DNA of 47,725 nt from positions 1 to 47,725 of the forward strand of contig CALMKX010000337.1 of assembly GCA_937867335.1 (NCBI GenBank). Reading direction: 5' to 3'. Below the pieces are notes generated by a model that made no database searches, was not told the origin of the DNA, and saw nothing but the letters and a program-made list of their open reading frames with translations. Made by a program: the position numbers and the translations under genes. This stretch comes from an uncultured Acidobacteriota bacterium (GTDB taxonomy: Bacteria; Acidobacteriota; Thermoanaerobaculia; Multivoradales; SZUA-115). This document shows positions 32,414-39,026 of this stretch, in pieces. Positions within the stretch are counted from its first letter, which is position 1, and every line of letters begins with the position of its first letter.

Positions 32414-33040
32414 TCAACCCTCCGCCAACTGCAGCAGCTGCTCGACTCGGGCCACGATCATGTCGAGAGCCACGCGATTCTCGCCGCCCTCGGGCACGAT
32501 GAGGTCGGCGAAACGCTTGGAGGGCTCCACGAACTCCTGGTGCATGGGCCGAACGGTGCTCAGGTATTGGCGCAACACGTCGTTGAGGTCCCGGCCTCGC
32601 TCGTCGATGTCCCGCCGCAGGCGGCGCATCAGGCGGAGGTCGGCGTCGGTGTCCACGAAGACTTTGAAGTCGAGCAAGGACCGCAGCGAGGGCTCCACGA
32701 AGAGCAGAATGCCTTCCAGCAGCACCACCGGCTGGGGCTCCACCCGCCGGGTTTCGGCCTTCCGCCGGTGGCGCACGAAGTCGTAGATCGGCACGGCAAC
32801 CGCCCTGCCGTGCTTGAGCTCGGAAAGGTGCAGCGCGAGAAGCTCGGTGTCCAGGGCGTCCGGATGGTCGAAGTTGTAGTCCCGGATCTGCTCGCGGTCA
32901 CGCCATTCGACGTCGCGGTAGTAGGCGTCCATCTCGAGGAAAGCGATCCGATCTGCGCCCACAGCCTGGAGAACCGAACGGGCCACGGTGGTCTTGCCGG
33001 AACCGGAGCCGCCGGCCACCCCCAGGGTCACAGCGCTCAT
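32414..33040 (-). CDS. udk: Uridine kinase
   Basis: Uridine kinase phosphorylates uridine and cytidine in pyrimidine salvage. The 208-residue product has the Walker A loop GGSGSGKTT (10-18), FLEMDAYYRD, the substrate-binding YNFDHPDALDTELL, and VVLLEGILLFVEPSLRSLLDFKVFVDTDADLRLMRRLRRDIDERGR, all typical of Udk. Its ATG overlaps the stop of the DinB-family gene (ATGA), and the O-methyltransferase starts one base beyond its stop, so it is in the middle of a coupled group. Confidence 0.93.
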   Translation of the reverse strand: MSAVTLGVAGGSGSGKTTVARSVLQAVGADRIAFLEMDAYYRDVEWRDREQIRDYNFDHPDALDTELLALHLSELKHGRAVAVPIYDFVRHRRKAETRRVEPQPVVLLEGILLFVEPSLRSLLDFKVFVDTDADLRLMRRLRRDIDERGRDLNDVLRQYLSTVRPMHQEFVEPSKRFADLIVPEGGENRVALDMIVARVEQLLQLAEG

Positions 33041-33576
33041 GGCGTGCCCATCACAGGGGGCTGGGGCAATCCCAGCTGCTTCAAGTAGGCGGAGAGCTGG
33101 CCGCGGTGGTGAGCTTCGTGCTCCACCATGATCAGCAGGAACTCCCAGGCCGGAGCTTCGAGCTCGGTCAGCGGGTGGCGAACGCGGACCTCGGCGAAAG
33201 CCTGAGGCGGCAGGCCGGCCAGAGCTGCTTCCGTTTTCGCCTGGATCTCGCTCCAGCTCTCGAGGCAGGCCGCGAAACTGGTGCCGAAGCGACCGCTCCG
33301 GCTGGCCGCGACGTTGGTGGGCCGGAAGGCCTCGAGCTTCTCCCTGGCGCTGCCGGCGAGACCGAACGGGTCGTGGGGCTCGCCGGCTACGGCACCCAGG
33401 ATCAACCGTCGCCAGAAGAGCTCGGAGGCGATGAGATGGGCGACCAGACCGCCGCAGCTGAAGGCGTCCGGCGCGGGCGCCCAGTCGAAATGCTCCTCGG
33501 GCACGGCTCGGATCAGGTCGAAAGTCCAGCGGCGTTGGCGGCGGAAATGGCCGAGAAATTCCTCGATGCTGAACAT
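33037..33576 (-). CDS. DinB-family (DUF664-like) metal-binding protein
   Basis: The ~179-residue product is a four-helix-bundle DinB-like protein. The metal-binding histidines are visible: one in LVAHLIASELFWRR and two in MVEHEAHHRGQLSAYLKQLGL, with the final HHRGQ motif characteristic. Family knowledge: DinB/YfiT proteins are metal-dependent thiol transferases or unknown; many use bacillithiol or mycothiol. The ATG at 33576 is preferred; a TTG at 33597 is in frame and overlaps the fpg stop (TTGA), so either start may be right. Its stop overlaps the udk start (ATGA). Confidence 0.85.
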   Translation of the reverse strand: MFSIEEFLGHFRRQRRWTFDLIRAVPEEHFDWAPAPDAFSCGGLVAHLIASELFWRRLILGAVAGEPHDPFGLAGSAREKLEAFRPTNVAASRSGRFGTSFAACLESWSEIQAKTEAALAGLPPQAFAEVRVRHPLTELEAPAWEFLLIMVEHEAHHRGQLSAYLKQLGLPQPPVMGTP

Positions 33577-33593
33577 CCGGCGGATTCTATCGC

Positions 33594-34418
33594 TCAAGTC
33601 TGACAGCGCGGGCAGTAGTAGGTGCTGCGGTTGGCGAGGACCACGCGGCGAATGGCCGCACCGCAGCGCCGGCAGGGCTTGCCCTCGCGGTCGTAGACGG
33701 CGAGAGAAACCTGGAAGTAGCCGCTCTGGCCGTCGGCATCGGCGAAGTCGTTGAGCGTGGTACCGCCCTCTTCGATGGCCCGAGCCAACACCTGGCGCAC
33801 GGCCTCGGCAAGCTGCTGCCAGCGCCCGCGGGAGATCCGCGCCACCGAGCGCAAGGGGTGCACCCCCGCCTGGAATAGGGCTTCGGACGCGTAGATGTTG
33901 CCCACGCCCACCACCACCGAAGCGTCCATCAGGAAAGCCTTGACCGGCCCGCGCCGCCTCTGCGCGGCGGCCTGGAGCCCCTCACCCGAGAACTCGGGGG
34001 AAAATGGCTCCACACCCAGCTCCGCGAAATGGCGATCCCGCTCGAGCTCGGCCGTGGGCAGGGCGAGCACCAGGCCGAAGCGCCGCGGATCGCGGAAGCG
34101 CAGCCTGCTGGCGCTGCCCAGGCGAAAGGAGACGTGCTCGTGGGGCTCGAGGGGCTCCGCAGCGGGAACCACGGTCAAACGGCCGCTCATGCCGAGATGG
34201 ATCACCAGGGTCTGGCCACCCTCGAGATCGATCAGCAAGTACTTGGAGCGTCGCCGAACGGCCAGGATCTTGCGGCCGGCGACCGCCTTCTCGAGCGCGA
34301 CGACCGCCACCGGCTCACGCAGAGACACCTGGCGGACCTCGACGCTCTCGATCCGCTGGCCGAGAAGCCGCGGCTCGAGCGTGCGGCGCAGAACCTCGAC
34401 CTCCGGAAGCTCGGGCAT
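33594..34418 (-). CDS. mutM: Formamidopyrimidine-DNA glycosylase (Fpg/MutM)
   Basis: MutM removes 8-oxoguanine and other oxidised purines from DNA and cleaves the resulting abasic site. The 274-residue product begins MPELPEVEVLRRTL, with catalytic Pro2 and Glu3, and has the conserved Lys in RRRSKYLLIDLEGG, LVIHLGMSGRL, and DPRRFG. VGVGNIYASEALFQAGVHPLR forms the helix-two-turn-helix. The C-terminal zinc finger has four cysteines (PCRRCGAAI and YYCPRCQT). All key residues are present. It is 38 bases downstream of holA on the same strand. Confidence 0.96.
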   Translation of the reverse strand: MPELPEVEVLRRTLEPRLLGQRIESVEVRQVSLREPVAVVALEKAVAGRKILAVRRRSKYLLIDLEGGQTLVIHLGMSGRLTVVPAAEPLEPHEHVSFRLGSASRLRFRDPRRFGLVLALPTAELERDRHFAELGVEPFSPEFSGEGLQAAAQRRRGPVKAFLMDASVVVGVGNIYASEALFQAGVHPLRSVARISRGRWQQLAEAVRQVLARAIEEGGTTLNDFADADGQSGYFQVSLAVYDREGKPCRRCGAAIRRVVLANRSTYYCPRCQT

Positions 34419-34456
34419 GAAGGCGAGCTTATCGCGGCCGCCCCTGAGAGCCCGGG

Positions 34457-35887
34457 CTAGGCCGGGCGAGCGAGATGGACGAGGAGCTCGGCGAGCACGG
34501 CGTCCGGGTCGTCGCTACCGCCCTTCAAGGCGATCTCGGCTTCGAGCACCCGGGCCGGCAGCCGCGCGGCATCCCGGGCCGGCAGGCGGCAGGCGGCGCC
34601 GTAGGCTTTGAACAGGCGGTAGGGGTTGAGCCCGGCCAAGGGGCTCTTGCCGCCGGTGGGCAGCTCGGCGGTCAACGCCGGCACGTGGCGAGTCTCGAAG
34701 CGCTTGAAGTTGCTCTCGCCGGCGGGCAGACCGGAAAGCTCCATCAGGCCGCGAATGGCGGTGATCTGCCGGCAGAGCGCAGCCAGCAGGCCGAAGAACG
34801 AAAGCCGGGCGGCGAGCGGATCGTCTGCCGACGCGAAGAGACGAGAGAGACGAGTGAGGGCCTCACCGGCCCGGCCGCTGCCGACGGCGTCGAGCAGCTG
34901 CCAGACATCCTCCTGGCCGCGATCCTCCACGGCTTCTTCCACCATCCGCCGGGAGATGCGGGCTCCCGCCCCACCTCCCGCAAGGCTCGCCAACTTGCGG
35001 TATTCGCCGGCGAAACGGGCGGTGGAATCCGCTTCCACACCTCCCTCACGGCCTTGACGCAGGGTTCGCCGGGCCAGCTCGGCCAGGGCGTCGCGGTCCG
35101 CCACCACGTCCGTCTGCCGGGCCAGCTCTTCTGCCAGCGCGGTCAGCCCCTGCCACCCTCCACCCCGCTCGCTGGTGACCGTACCCACCGCCACCACCGC
35201 GCCTCGCTCGGCGAGCGCGGCCACCAGCGGATGATCCTCGGCCACCGTGCGCTCGGCCAGCACCAGGGCATGGCCGGGCGGCAGGCCGCGGGAAACCGCA
35301 TCGGAGAGCTCCGCGAGGTCTCCCTGCGCCCAACCGGAAAGCCCGGCTTCTCGGGCGGCTTCGAGCAGCGCCGTGAGGCCGGCGGTCAAGGTCTCCACTT
35401 CGGCCTTGGAGCGTCCCCGGGGCTTCTTCTGGCGCAGCTTGCGCCCGCCCTCGAGCGCCCACTTGGGCAGCGCGGCGAGGACGCCCGCGGCCGGTCCAGC
35501 TTCCGGGTCGAGATCGAAGAGCCGCAGGGCCTGGAGCAGCCGTGAGGCTCCGGCACGAGCGCGCGAGGGCAGCTCCCCGGGCTCGACGGGCAGGGCCTCC
35601 TCGGCCTCGTCGACGAGCTCGGCAGCGTCTCGGCGGTCCGCCAGCACGGCGGTGCCCACGGCCACCACCACCTTGGCGGAAGCGAAGAGGGAGAAAGTCT
35701 TGAGGTCGTCGAGCAGCGGGCCCAGCCGGGGCGGGTGGCGCACCACGTCCACCGGGCAGCCACCGCGGGCCGCCAGGGCATCCGCCACCCGGCGGGCTGC
35801 CGGCTCGGCCAGCACCAGATCTCCATGGAGCAGGTAGACCGGCTGGGTGGGCCCCGCGACGAGGCGCTCCAGCTCCTTTTCCGACAT
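34457..35887 (-). CDS. holA: DNA polymerase III delta subunit (HolA-like), enlarged
   Basis: HolA is the delta subunit of the clamp loader, which opens the beta clamp. The start is the ATG at 35887 (MSEKELERLVAG), which shares a base with the lapA-lapB stop (TGATG). The 476-residue product has VYLLHGDLVLAEPAARRVADAL and LDDLKTFSLFASAKVVVAVG at the start, as in HolA, and LNPYRLFKAYGAACRLPARDAARL and EIALKGGSDDPDAVLAELLVHLARP at the end. Usual HolA is about 330-350 residues; about 100-130 extra residues lie between strand LFASAKVVVAVG and the helical middle (roughly residues 90-200). The AAA-like fold of delta lacks a true Walker A, as here. The call is fairly safe from ends plus context, but the insertion is unusual. 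Confidence 0.8.
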   Translation of the reverse strand: MSEKELERLVAGPTQPVYLLHGDLVLAEPAARRVADALAARGGCPVDVVRHPPRLGPLLDDLKTFSLFASAKVVVAVGTAVLADRRDAAELVDEAEEALPVEPGELPSRARAGASRLLQALRLFDLDPEAGPAAGVLAALPKWALEGGRKLRQKKPRGRSKAEVETLTAGLTALLEAAREAGLSGWAQGDLAELSDAVSRGLPPGHALVLAERTVAEDHPLVAALAERGAVVAVGTVTSERGGGWQGLTALAEELARQTDVVADRDALAELARRTLRQGREGGVEADSTARFAGEYRKLASLAGGGAGARISRRMVEEAVEDRGQEDVWQLLDAVGSGRAGEALTRLSRLFASADDPLAARLSFFGLLAALCRQITAIRGLMELSGLPAGESNFKRFETRHVPALTAELPTGGKSPLAGLNPYRLFKAYGAACRLPARDAARLPARVLEAEIALKGGSDDPDAVLAELLVHLARPA

Positions 35888-37314
35888 CAGTGGGCGGCCG
35901 GCTCGACCCGCCCCGGCGGCAGATCCCCGGGATCCCAGCCTGCCGGCACCTCGGCGATCGGCGCCTCTTTGACTCCGAGAGCGGCCAGGGTGAGGTGCTC
36001 TTCCTCGAAGTCCAGCTCCACGGAATTCCAGGCGCCGCAGGCGTCGCAGCGATCCCGCCACTCGGAGTGAATGACGCGGCAGGCGCGGCAGCGGTATTCG
36101 CTCTCGGGAAGGCCGGTCTGGCTGGCCGAAGCCTGGTAGCTCGCGATCGCTCGCGCGGTTTCGCCCCGGCGCTCGTAGATGCGGGCCAGCAGATAGTGGT
36201 AGGTGGGCGAGGCGCCCACGCGATCCTCGATCGACTGCAGCAGCTTCAGCGCCTCCTCGTGCATCTCGAGCCGGTAGTAGAGGCGGCCCAGGAAGAAGCG
36301 GGGCAGCAGGTCGTTCTTGGCCTTGGCGATCAGCCGCCGCAGGGTCTCGATCGCTCGCCGAGGCTGCTCCTGCTCGATGAAGTGATCCTCGATCCGCTGC
36401 AGGAAGACCGGGCTGCCGGTCTCCTCGTAGCCGTCCAGCCAGCGCACCAGGGCCGCTTCTTCATCGTCGCGCAGCAGCTCGGCCTCGCCGAGCATGATGG
36501 CGGCCGCCACGAAACGGGGCTCCCGGGCGAGAACAGCGCGGAAGCGGGCGATGGCTTCGTCCACCTTCTCCTGCTCGAGGTCCAGCACGGCGCGCTGGTA
36601 CTCGAGGCCCAGGCTCAGCCTCTGCTCCTCGGGGCCGATCGGTGCCGAGCCGCGCAGAGCGCGGATCTCTTCGTCGATTTCGAGGGCGCGCCCGAGCTCG
36701 CTCGCCACCAGGGCCGCGTTGCGGCGACGGTAGAGGGCCGCGAGGCCGAGGCCAGGGAACTCGCGGAGCACGCGGTTGCGGATCTCCCGTGCCACTTCCG
36801 GCTCGCCGCGGGCTTCGTAGTCCTCCGCGAGCTGGTAGAGCGGCGAGACGTTCGCCGGATAGAGCACCGAGAGCCGCTGATGGACTTCGACCGCCTGGCT
36901 CACCTCGCCGCGCTCGCGCAGCACCTTGCCATAGAGCAGCAGGGCCGAGAACTCCTCGGGCCGTGCCTCGACCACCGCTCGGAGCTCACCGGCTGCCCGC
37001 TCGGGCTGGCCGTCGAGCTCGTAGTCCACACCGCGACGGAACGAAGCCGCCAGGCTCTCGGCCTCGCGCTGCGCCGCCCGGTCGCGGCGAACCGCCAAGT
37101 CCCCTTTGATGGTTCCGATCAGCAAAGAAGTGGCTGGGGGCAGAAACCCGAGAGTAAAGACACCGAGCAGCAAGACGAAGAGAGGCACCGTCTTGCCCGA
37201 GCTGCCCAGCAGAAACGGTTGGGAAAGAAACTCCCGATTGTGCAGGGTCAGATAGGAAACCAGTACCACCAGACCGAGGCTCGTGAGAACTCCCAGGAAA
37301 GTGCGAATCCGCAT
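35887..37314 (-). CDS. LapA-LapB-like fusion: two TM segments, TPRs and a rubredoxin-like zinc site
   Basis: In E. coli, LapA and LapB (YciM) are two adjacent proteins that regulate LpxC turnover and lipopolysaccharide assembly. Here one 475-residue chain appears to hold both. Residues 1-70 have TM segments at ~5-24 and ~43-67 separated by an N-R-E-F loop, like the LapA (DUF1049) hairpin. Residues ~90-400 are TPR units (for example YHYLLARIYERRGETARAIASYQ). Residues 407-430 are a rubredoxin-type metal site, Cys409-x2-Cys412 and Cys423-x2-Cys426, the LapB hallmark. A ~45-residue acidic, Pro-rich tail follows. It is coupled to holA and downstream of dksA-like. The role in controlling LPS synthesis is inferred from family. 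Confidence 0.82.
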   Translation of the reverse strand: MRIRTFLGVLTSLGLVVLVSYLTLHNREFLSQPFLLGSSGKTVPLFVLLLGVFTLGFLPPATSLLIGTIKGDLAVRRDRAAQREAESLAASFRRGVDYELDGQPERAAGELRAVVEARPEEFSALLLYGKVLRERGEVSQAVEVHQRLSVLYPANVSPLYQLAEDYEARGEPEVAREIRNRVLREFPGLGLAALYRRRNAALVASELGRALEIDEEIRALRGSAPIGPEEQRLSLGLEYQRAVLDLEQEKVDEAIARFRAVLAREPRFVAAAIMLGEAELLRDDEEAALVRWLDGYEETGSPVFLQRIEDHFIEQEQPRRAIETLRRLIAKAKNDLLPRFFLGRLYYRLEMHEEALKLLQSIEDRVGASPTYHYLLARIYERRGETARAIASYQASASQTGLPESEYRCRACRVIHSEWRDRCDACGAWNSVELDFEEEHLTLAALGVKEAPIAEVPAGWDPGDLPPGRVEPAAH

Positions 37315-37397
37315 GGCGGCTGCCGCTTCTCCGGCAGAGCCTCGAGGGGCACCGCGACCCGCGCTCGGAACCCGCGCGCGGCGCCCCTCCCCGGGCT

Positions 37398-37805
37398 CTA
37401 GGCCCCTTCCTCGTCGAGCAGGCCTTTTTCCGCCAGTTCCTGATATTCCACGCTGTAGCGCGCCCAGGGAACGGCTTCCAGGCGGGGCAATCCGATCGGC
37501 TTGCCCGAATACTGGCAGAAGCCGTAGCTGCCTTCATCGAGGCGGCGCAGGGCCTCGTCGATCTCGATCAGTTGATCGCGCTCAGCGTTCGAGAGCGAGA
37601 ACATCAGCTCGCGATGGTAGGAGCTGTTGGCGCGATCCACGTAGTCGTCGGTGTCTTCCTGGGCGGAATTCTGGCCTGCTTTGACGTCGGCCTCGTAGAG
37701 ATCGATGATGCGTTGGCGCTTGCGCAGAAGGGCCTGGCGCAGGCCCTCGATCGCCTCCGGAGTGAGAATGTCCGAGGTCTTCATCGTCCGCTTGGTATCG
37801 ACCAC
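37398..37805 (-). CDS. DksA/TraR-family protein with degenerate zinc site
   Basis: DksA-type proteins enter the RNA polymerase secondary channel and, with ppGpp, alter promoter choice. The ~135-residue product has the coiled-coil segment (EAIEGLRQALLRKRQRIIDLYEADV) and EDTDDYVDRANSSYHRELMFSLSNAERDQLIEIDEALRRLDEGSYGFC followed by SGKPIGLPRLEAVPWARYSVEYQ, typical of the family. The four zinc cysteines are reduced to one (FC at ~residue 102, then Q-Y-S). I start at the GTG at 37805, which has AAGGAGAAGGGG 5-10 bases upstream; the ATG at 37784 is an alternative. It lies 63 bases after the rlmH stop and 83 bases before the lapA-lapB-like gene. Confidence 0.83.
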   Translation of the reverse strand: MVDTKRTMKTSDILTPEAIEGLRQALLRKRQRIIDLYEADVKAGQNSAQEDTDDYVDRANSSYHRELMFSLSNAERDQLIEIDEALRRLDEGSYGFCQYSGKPIGLPRLEAVPWARYSVEYQELAEKGLLDEEGA

Positions 37806-37868
37806 GCCCCTTCTCCTTGATCTTGACCCTCGGTGTCGAACCCGCCCGCCCCGCGTCCCGGGAAACAC

Positions 37869-38357
37869 TTAGCCAGTGGAAAACTCCGCGCGATGGTAGT
37901 TTATTCCCGCTGCAATGCAAAGCGCCCGGTAGATCTGCTCGTAGAGAACCAGGCGGGCGAGTTCGTGCGGCAAGGTCAGGGGCCCGAAGGAAATCTCCTC
38001 CCGAACTTCGGCGCGGACTTCCGGCGCAAGGCCGAGATCGGAACCGATCAGGAACACGATGGGGTGCGGCCACTTCTCGCGCAGGCGGGCCAGCCACTCG
38101 GCCAGCTCCTCGCTCGTGCGCTGCCGACCACGGCGATCGAGAGCCACCCGCCAGCAAGGTTCGGGCACAGCGCCGAGCAGAGCCCGACCCTCCGCTCGCT
38201 TGCGGGCTGCCTCTTCCTCGCTACCCTCGCGGACCTTCACCGGCAGATCGCGCAAGGGCGTGAAGCGGCGAATCTTGTCTCGATACTGGCCGCAGAGATC
38301 TTCCCAATCCCGCCGCTGGTGGCGGCCCGCCCAGACGATGCAGAGCTCTCGAGCCAT
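37869..38357 (-). CDS. rlmH: 23S rRNA (pseudouridine(1915)-N3)-methyltransferase RlmH
   Basis: RlmH methylates pseudouridine 1915 in helix 69 of 23S rRNA. The 162-residue product has the SPOUT-type knot end: FLIGSDLGLAPEV (usually FLIGGa.G), EISFGPLTLPHELARLVLYEQIYRALCI and the terminal GINYHRAEF. These are the diagnostic C-terminal motifs (LPH...R....EQ.YRA and YH). Normal length is about 155-160. It starts 18 bases after the def stop, on the same strand, and is probably co-transcribed. Confidence 0.92.
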   Translation of the reverse strand: MARELCIVWAGRHQRRDWEDLCGQYRDKIRRFTPLRDLPVKVREGSEEEAARKRAEGRALLGAVPEPCWRVALDRRGRQRTSEELAEWLARLREKWPHPIVFLIGSDLGLAPEVRAEVREEISFGPLTLPHELARLVLYEQIYRALCIAAGINYHRAEFSTG

Positions 38358-38375
38358 GGCACCTTCCCGAGTGGC

Positions 38376-38915
38376 TCAGGCCACGGAATCGTCGTCCGGC
38401 TCGGGCTCGTTCCCCTGCGCCTGACCCTGCTCGTCGTTGAAGGCGAGGGAGCGCAGATCGCGCATGCGGTCCAGGAAGACGATCCCGTCCAGATGGTCGA
38501 GTTCGTGTTGGATGATCCGCGCTTCGAAGCCCTCGGCCACGAGCTCGTAGGGCCTGCCGTCGCGCCCGAGGGCCGAGAGGCGCAGCCTTTCGTGGCGCGG
38601 TACCAGCCCGCGAAGGCCCGGGATCGACAGGCAACCCTCCCAATCCGAGGCGAGTTCACCGTCCTCGAAGGTGATTCGGGGGTTGATCACCACGCGCTCC
38701 GCGATCTCGGCTTTGGCAGCGCCGTAGACGAAGATCCGCACCCCCGCCCCCACCTGGGGAGCCGCCAGGCCCACGCCCCGGGCCGCGACCATGGTCTCGA
38801 AGAGGTCGTCGAGAAAAGCTTGTAGATCCTTGGAGGCAATCACCCGCGGATCCAGGGGCTGAGCCACTTCGCGCAGCACGGGATGACCCAGTCGAACAAT
38901 CGGCAGTACCGCCAT
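38376..38915 (-). CDS. def: Peptide deformylase
   Basis: Def removes the formyl group from the first methionine of new proteins. The 179-residue product has all three motifs: GVGLAAPQVG (Gln54), EGCLSIPG (Cys95 metal ligand) and QHELDHLDG (His137, Glu138, His141). A Glu/Asp-rich tail of about 15 residues follows. The ATG at 38915 has GGGAGG eight bases upstream. It heads the long minus-strand housekeeping run (def, rlmH, dksA-like and so on), and a -10 element lies about 20 bases upstream. Confidence 0.96.
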   Translation of the reverse strand: MAVLPIVRLGHPVLREVAQPLDPRVIASKDLQAFLDDLFETMVAARGVGLAAPQVGAGVRIFVYGAAKAEIAERVVINPRITFEDGELASDWEGCLSIPGLRGLVPRHERLRLSALGRDGRPYELVAEGFEARIIQHELDHLDGIVFLDRMRDLRSLAFNDEQGQAQGNEPEPDDDSVA

Positions 38916-38934
38916 CCACTACCTCCCGGCCCGG

Positions 38935-38940
38935 ATTCTA
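38935..38940 (-). promoter_or_regulatory. -10 element of the def-led operon
   Basis: TAGAAT on the minus strand lies 19 bases before the def ATG, giving a leader of about 13 bases that contains GGGAGG. The -35 is weak. Confidence 0.4.
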
Positions 38941-38971
38941 CGGGATCGTCTCTCCTGTCGAGCTGGGCAAC

Positions 38972-39004
38972 AAAAAGGCCCTCCCCTCGCGGGAGGAGAG
39001 GGCC
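38972..39004 (-). terminator. Rho-independent terminator after the first M36-like peptidase gene
   Basis: On the minus strand GGCCCTC-T-CCTC pairs with GAGG-G-GAGGGCC around a CCGC loop (12 base pairs including one wobble) and is followed by five T. It starts 22 bases after the stop codon. Confidence 0.9.
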
Positions 39005-39026
39005 CCGAGCTGGCTCGCTCGCCGGG

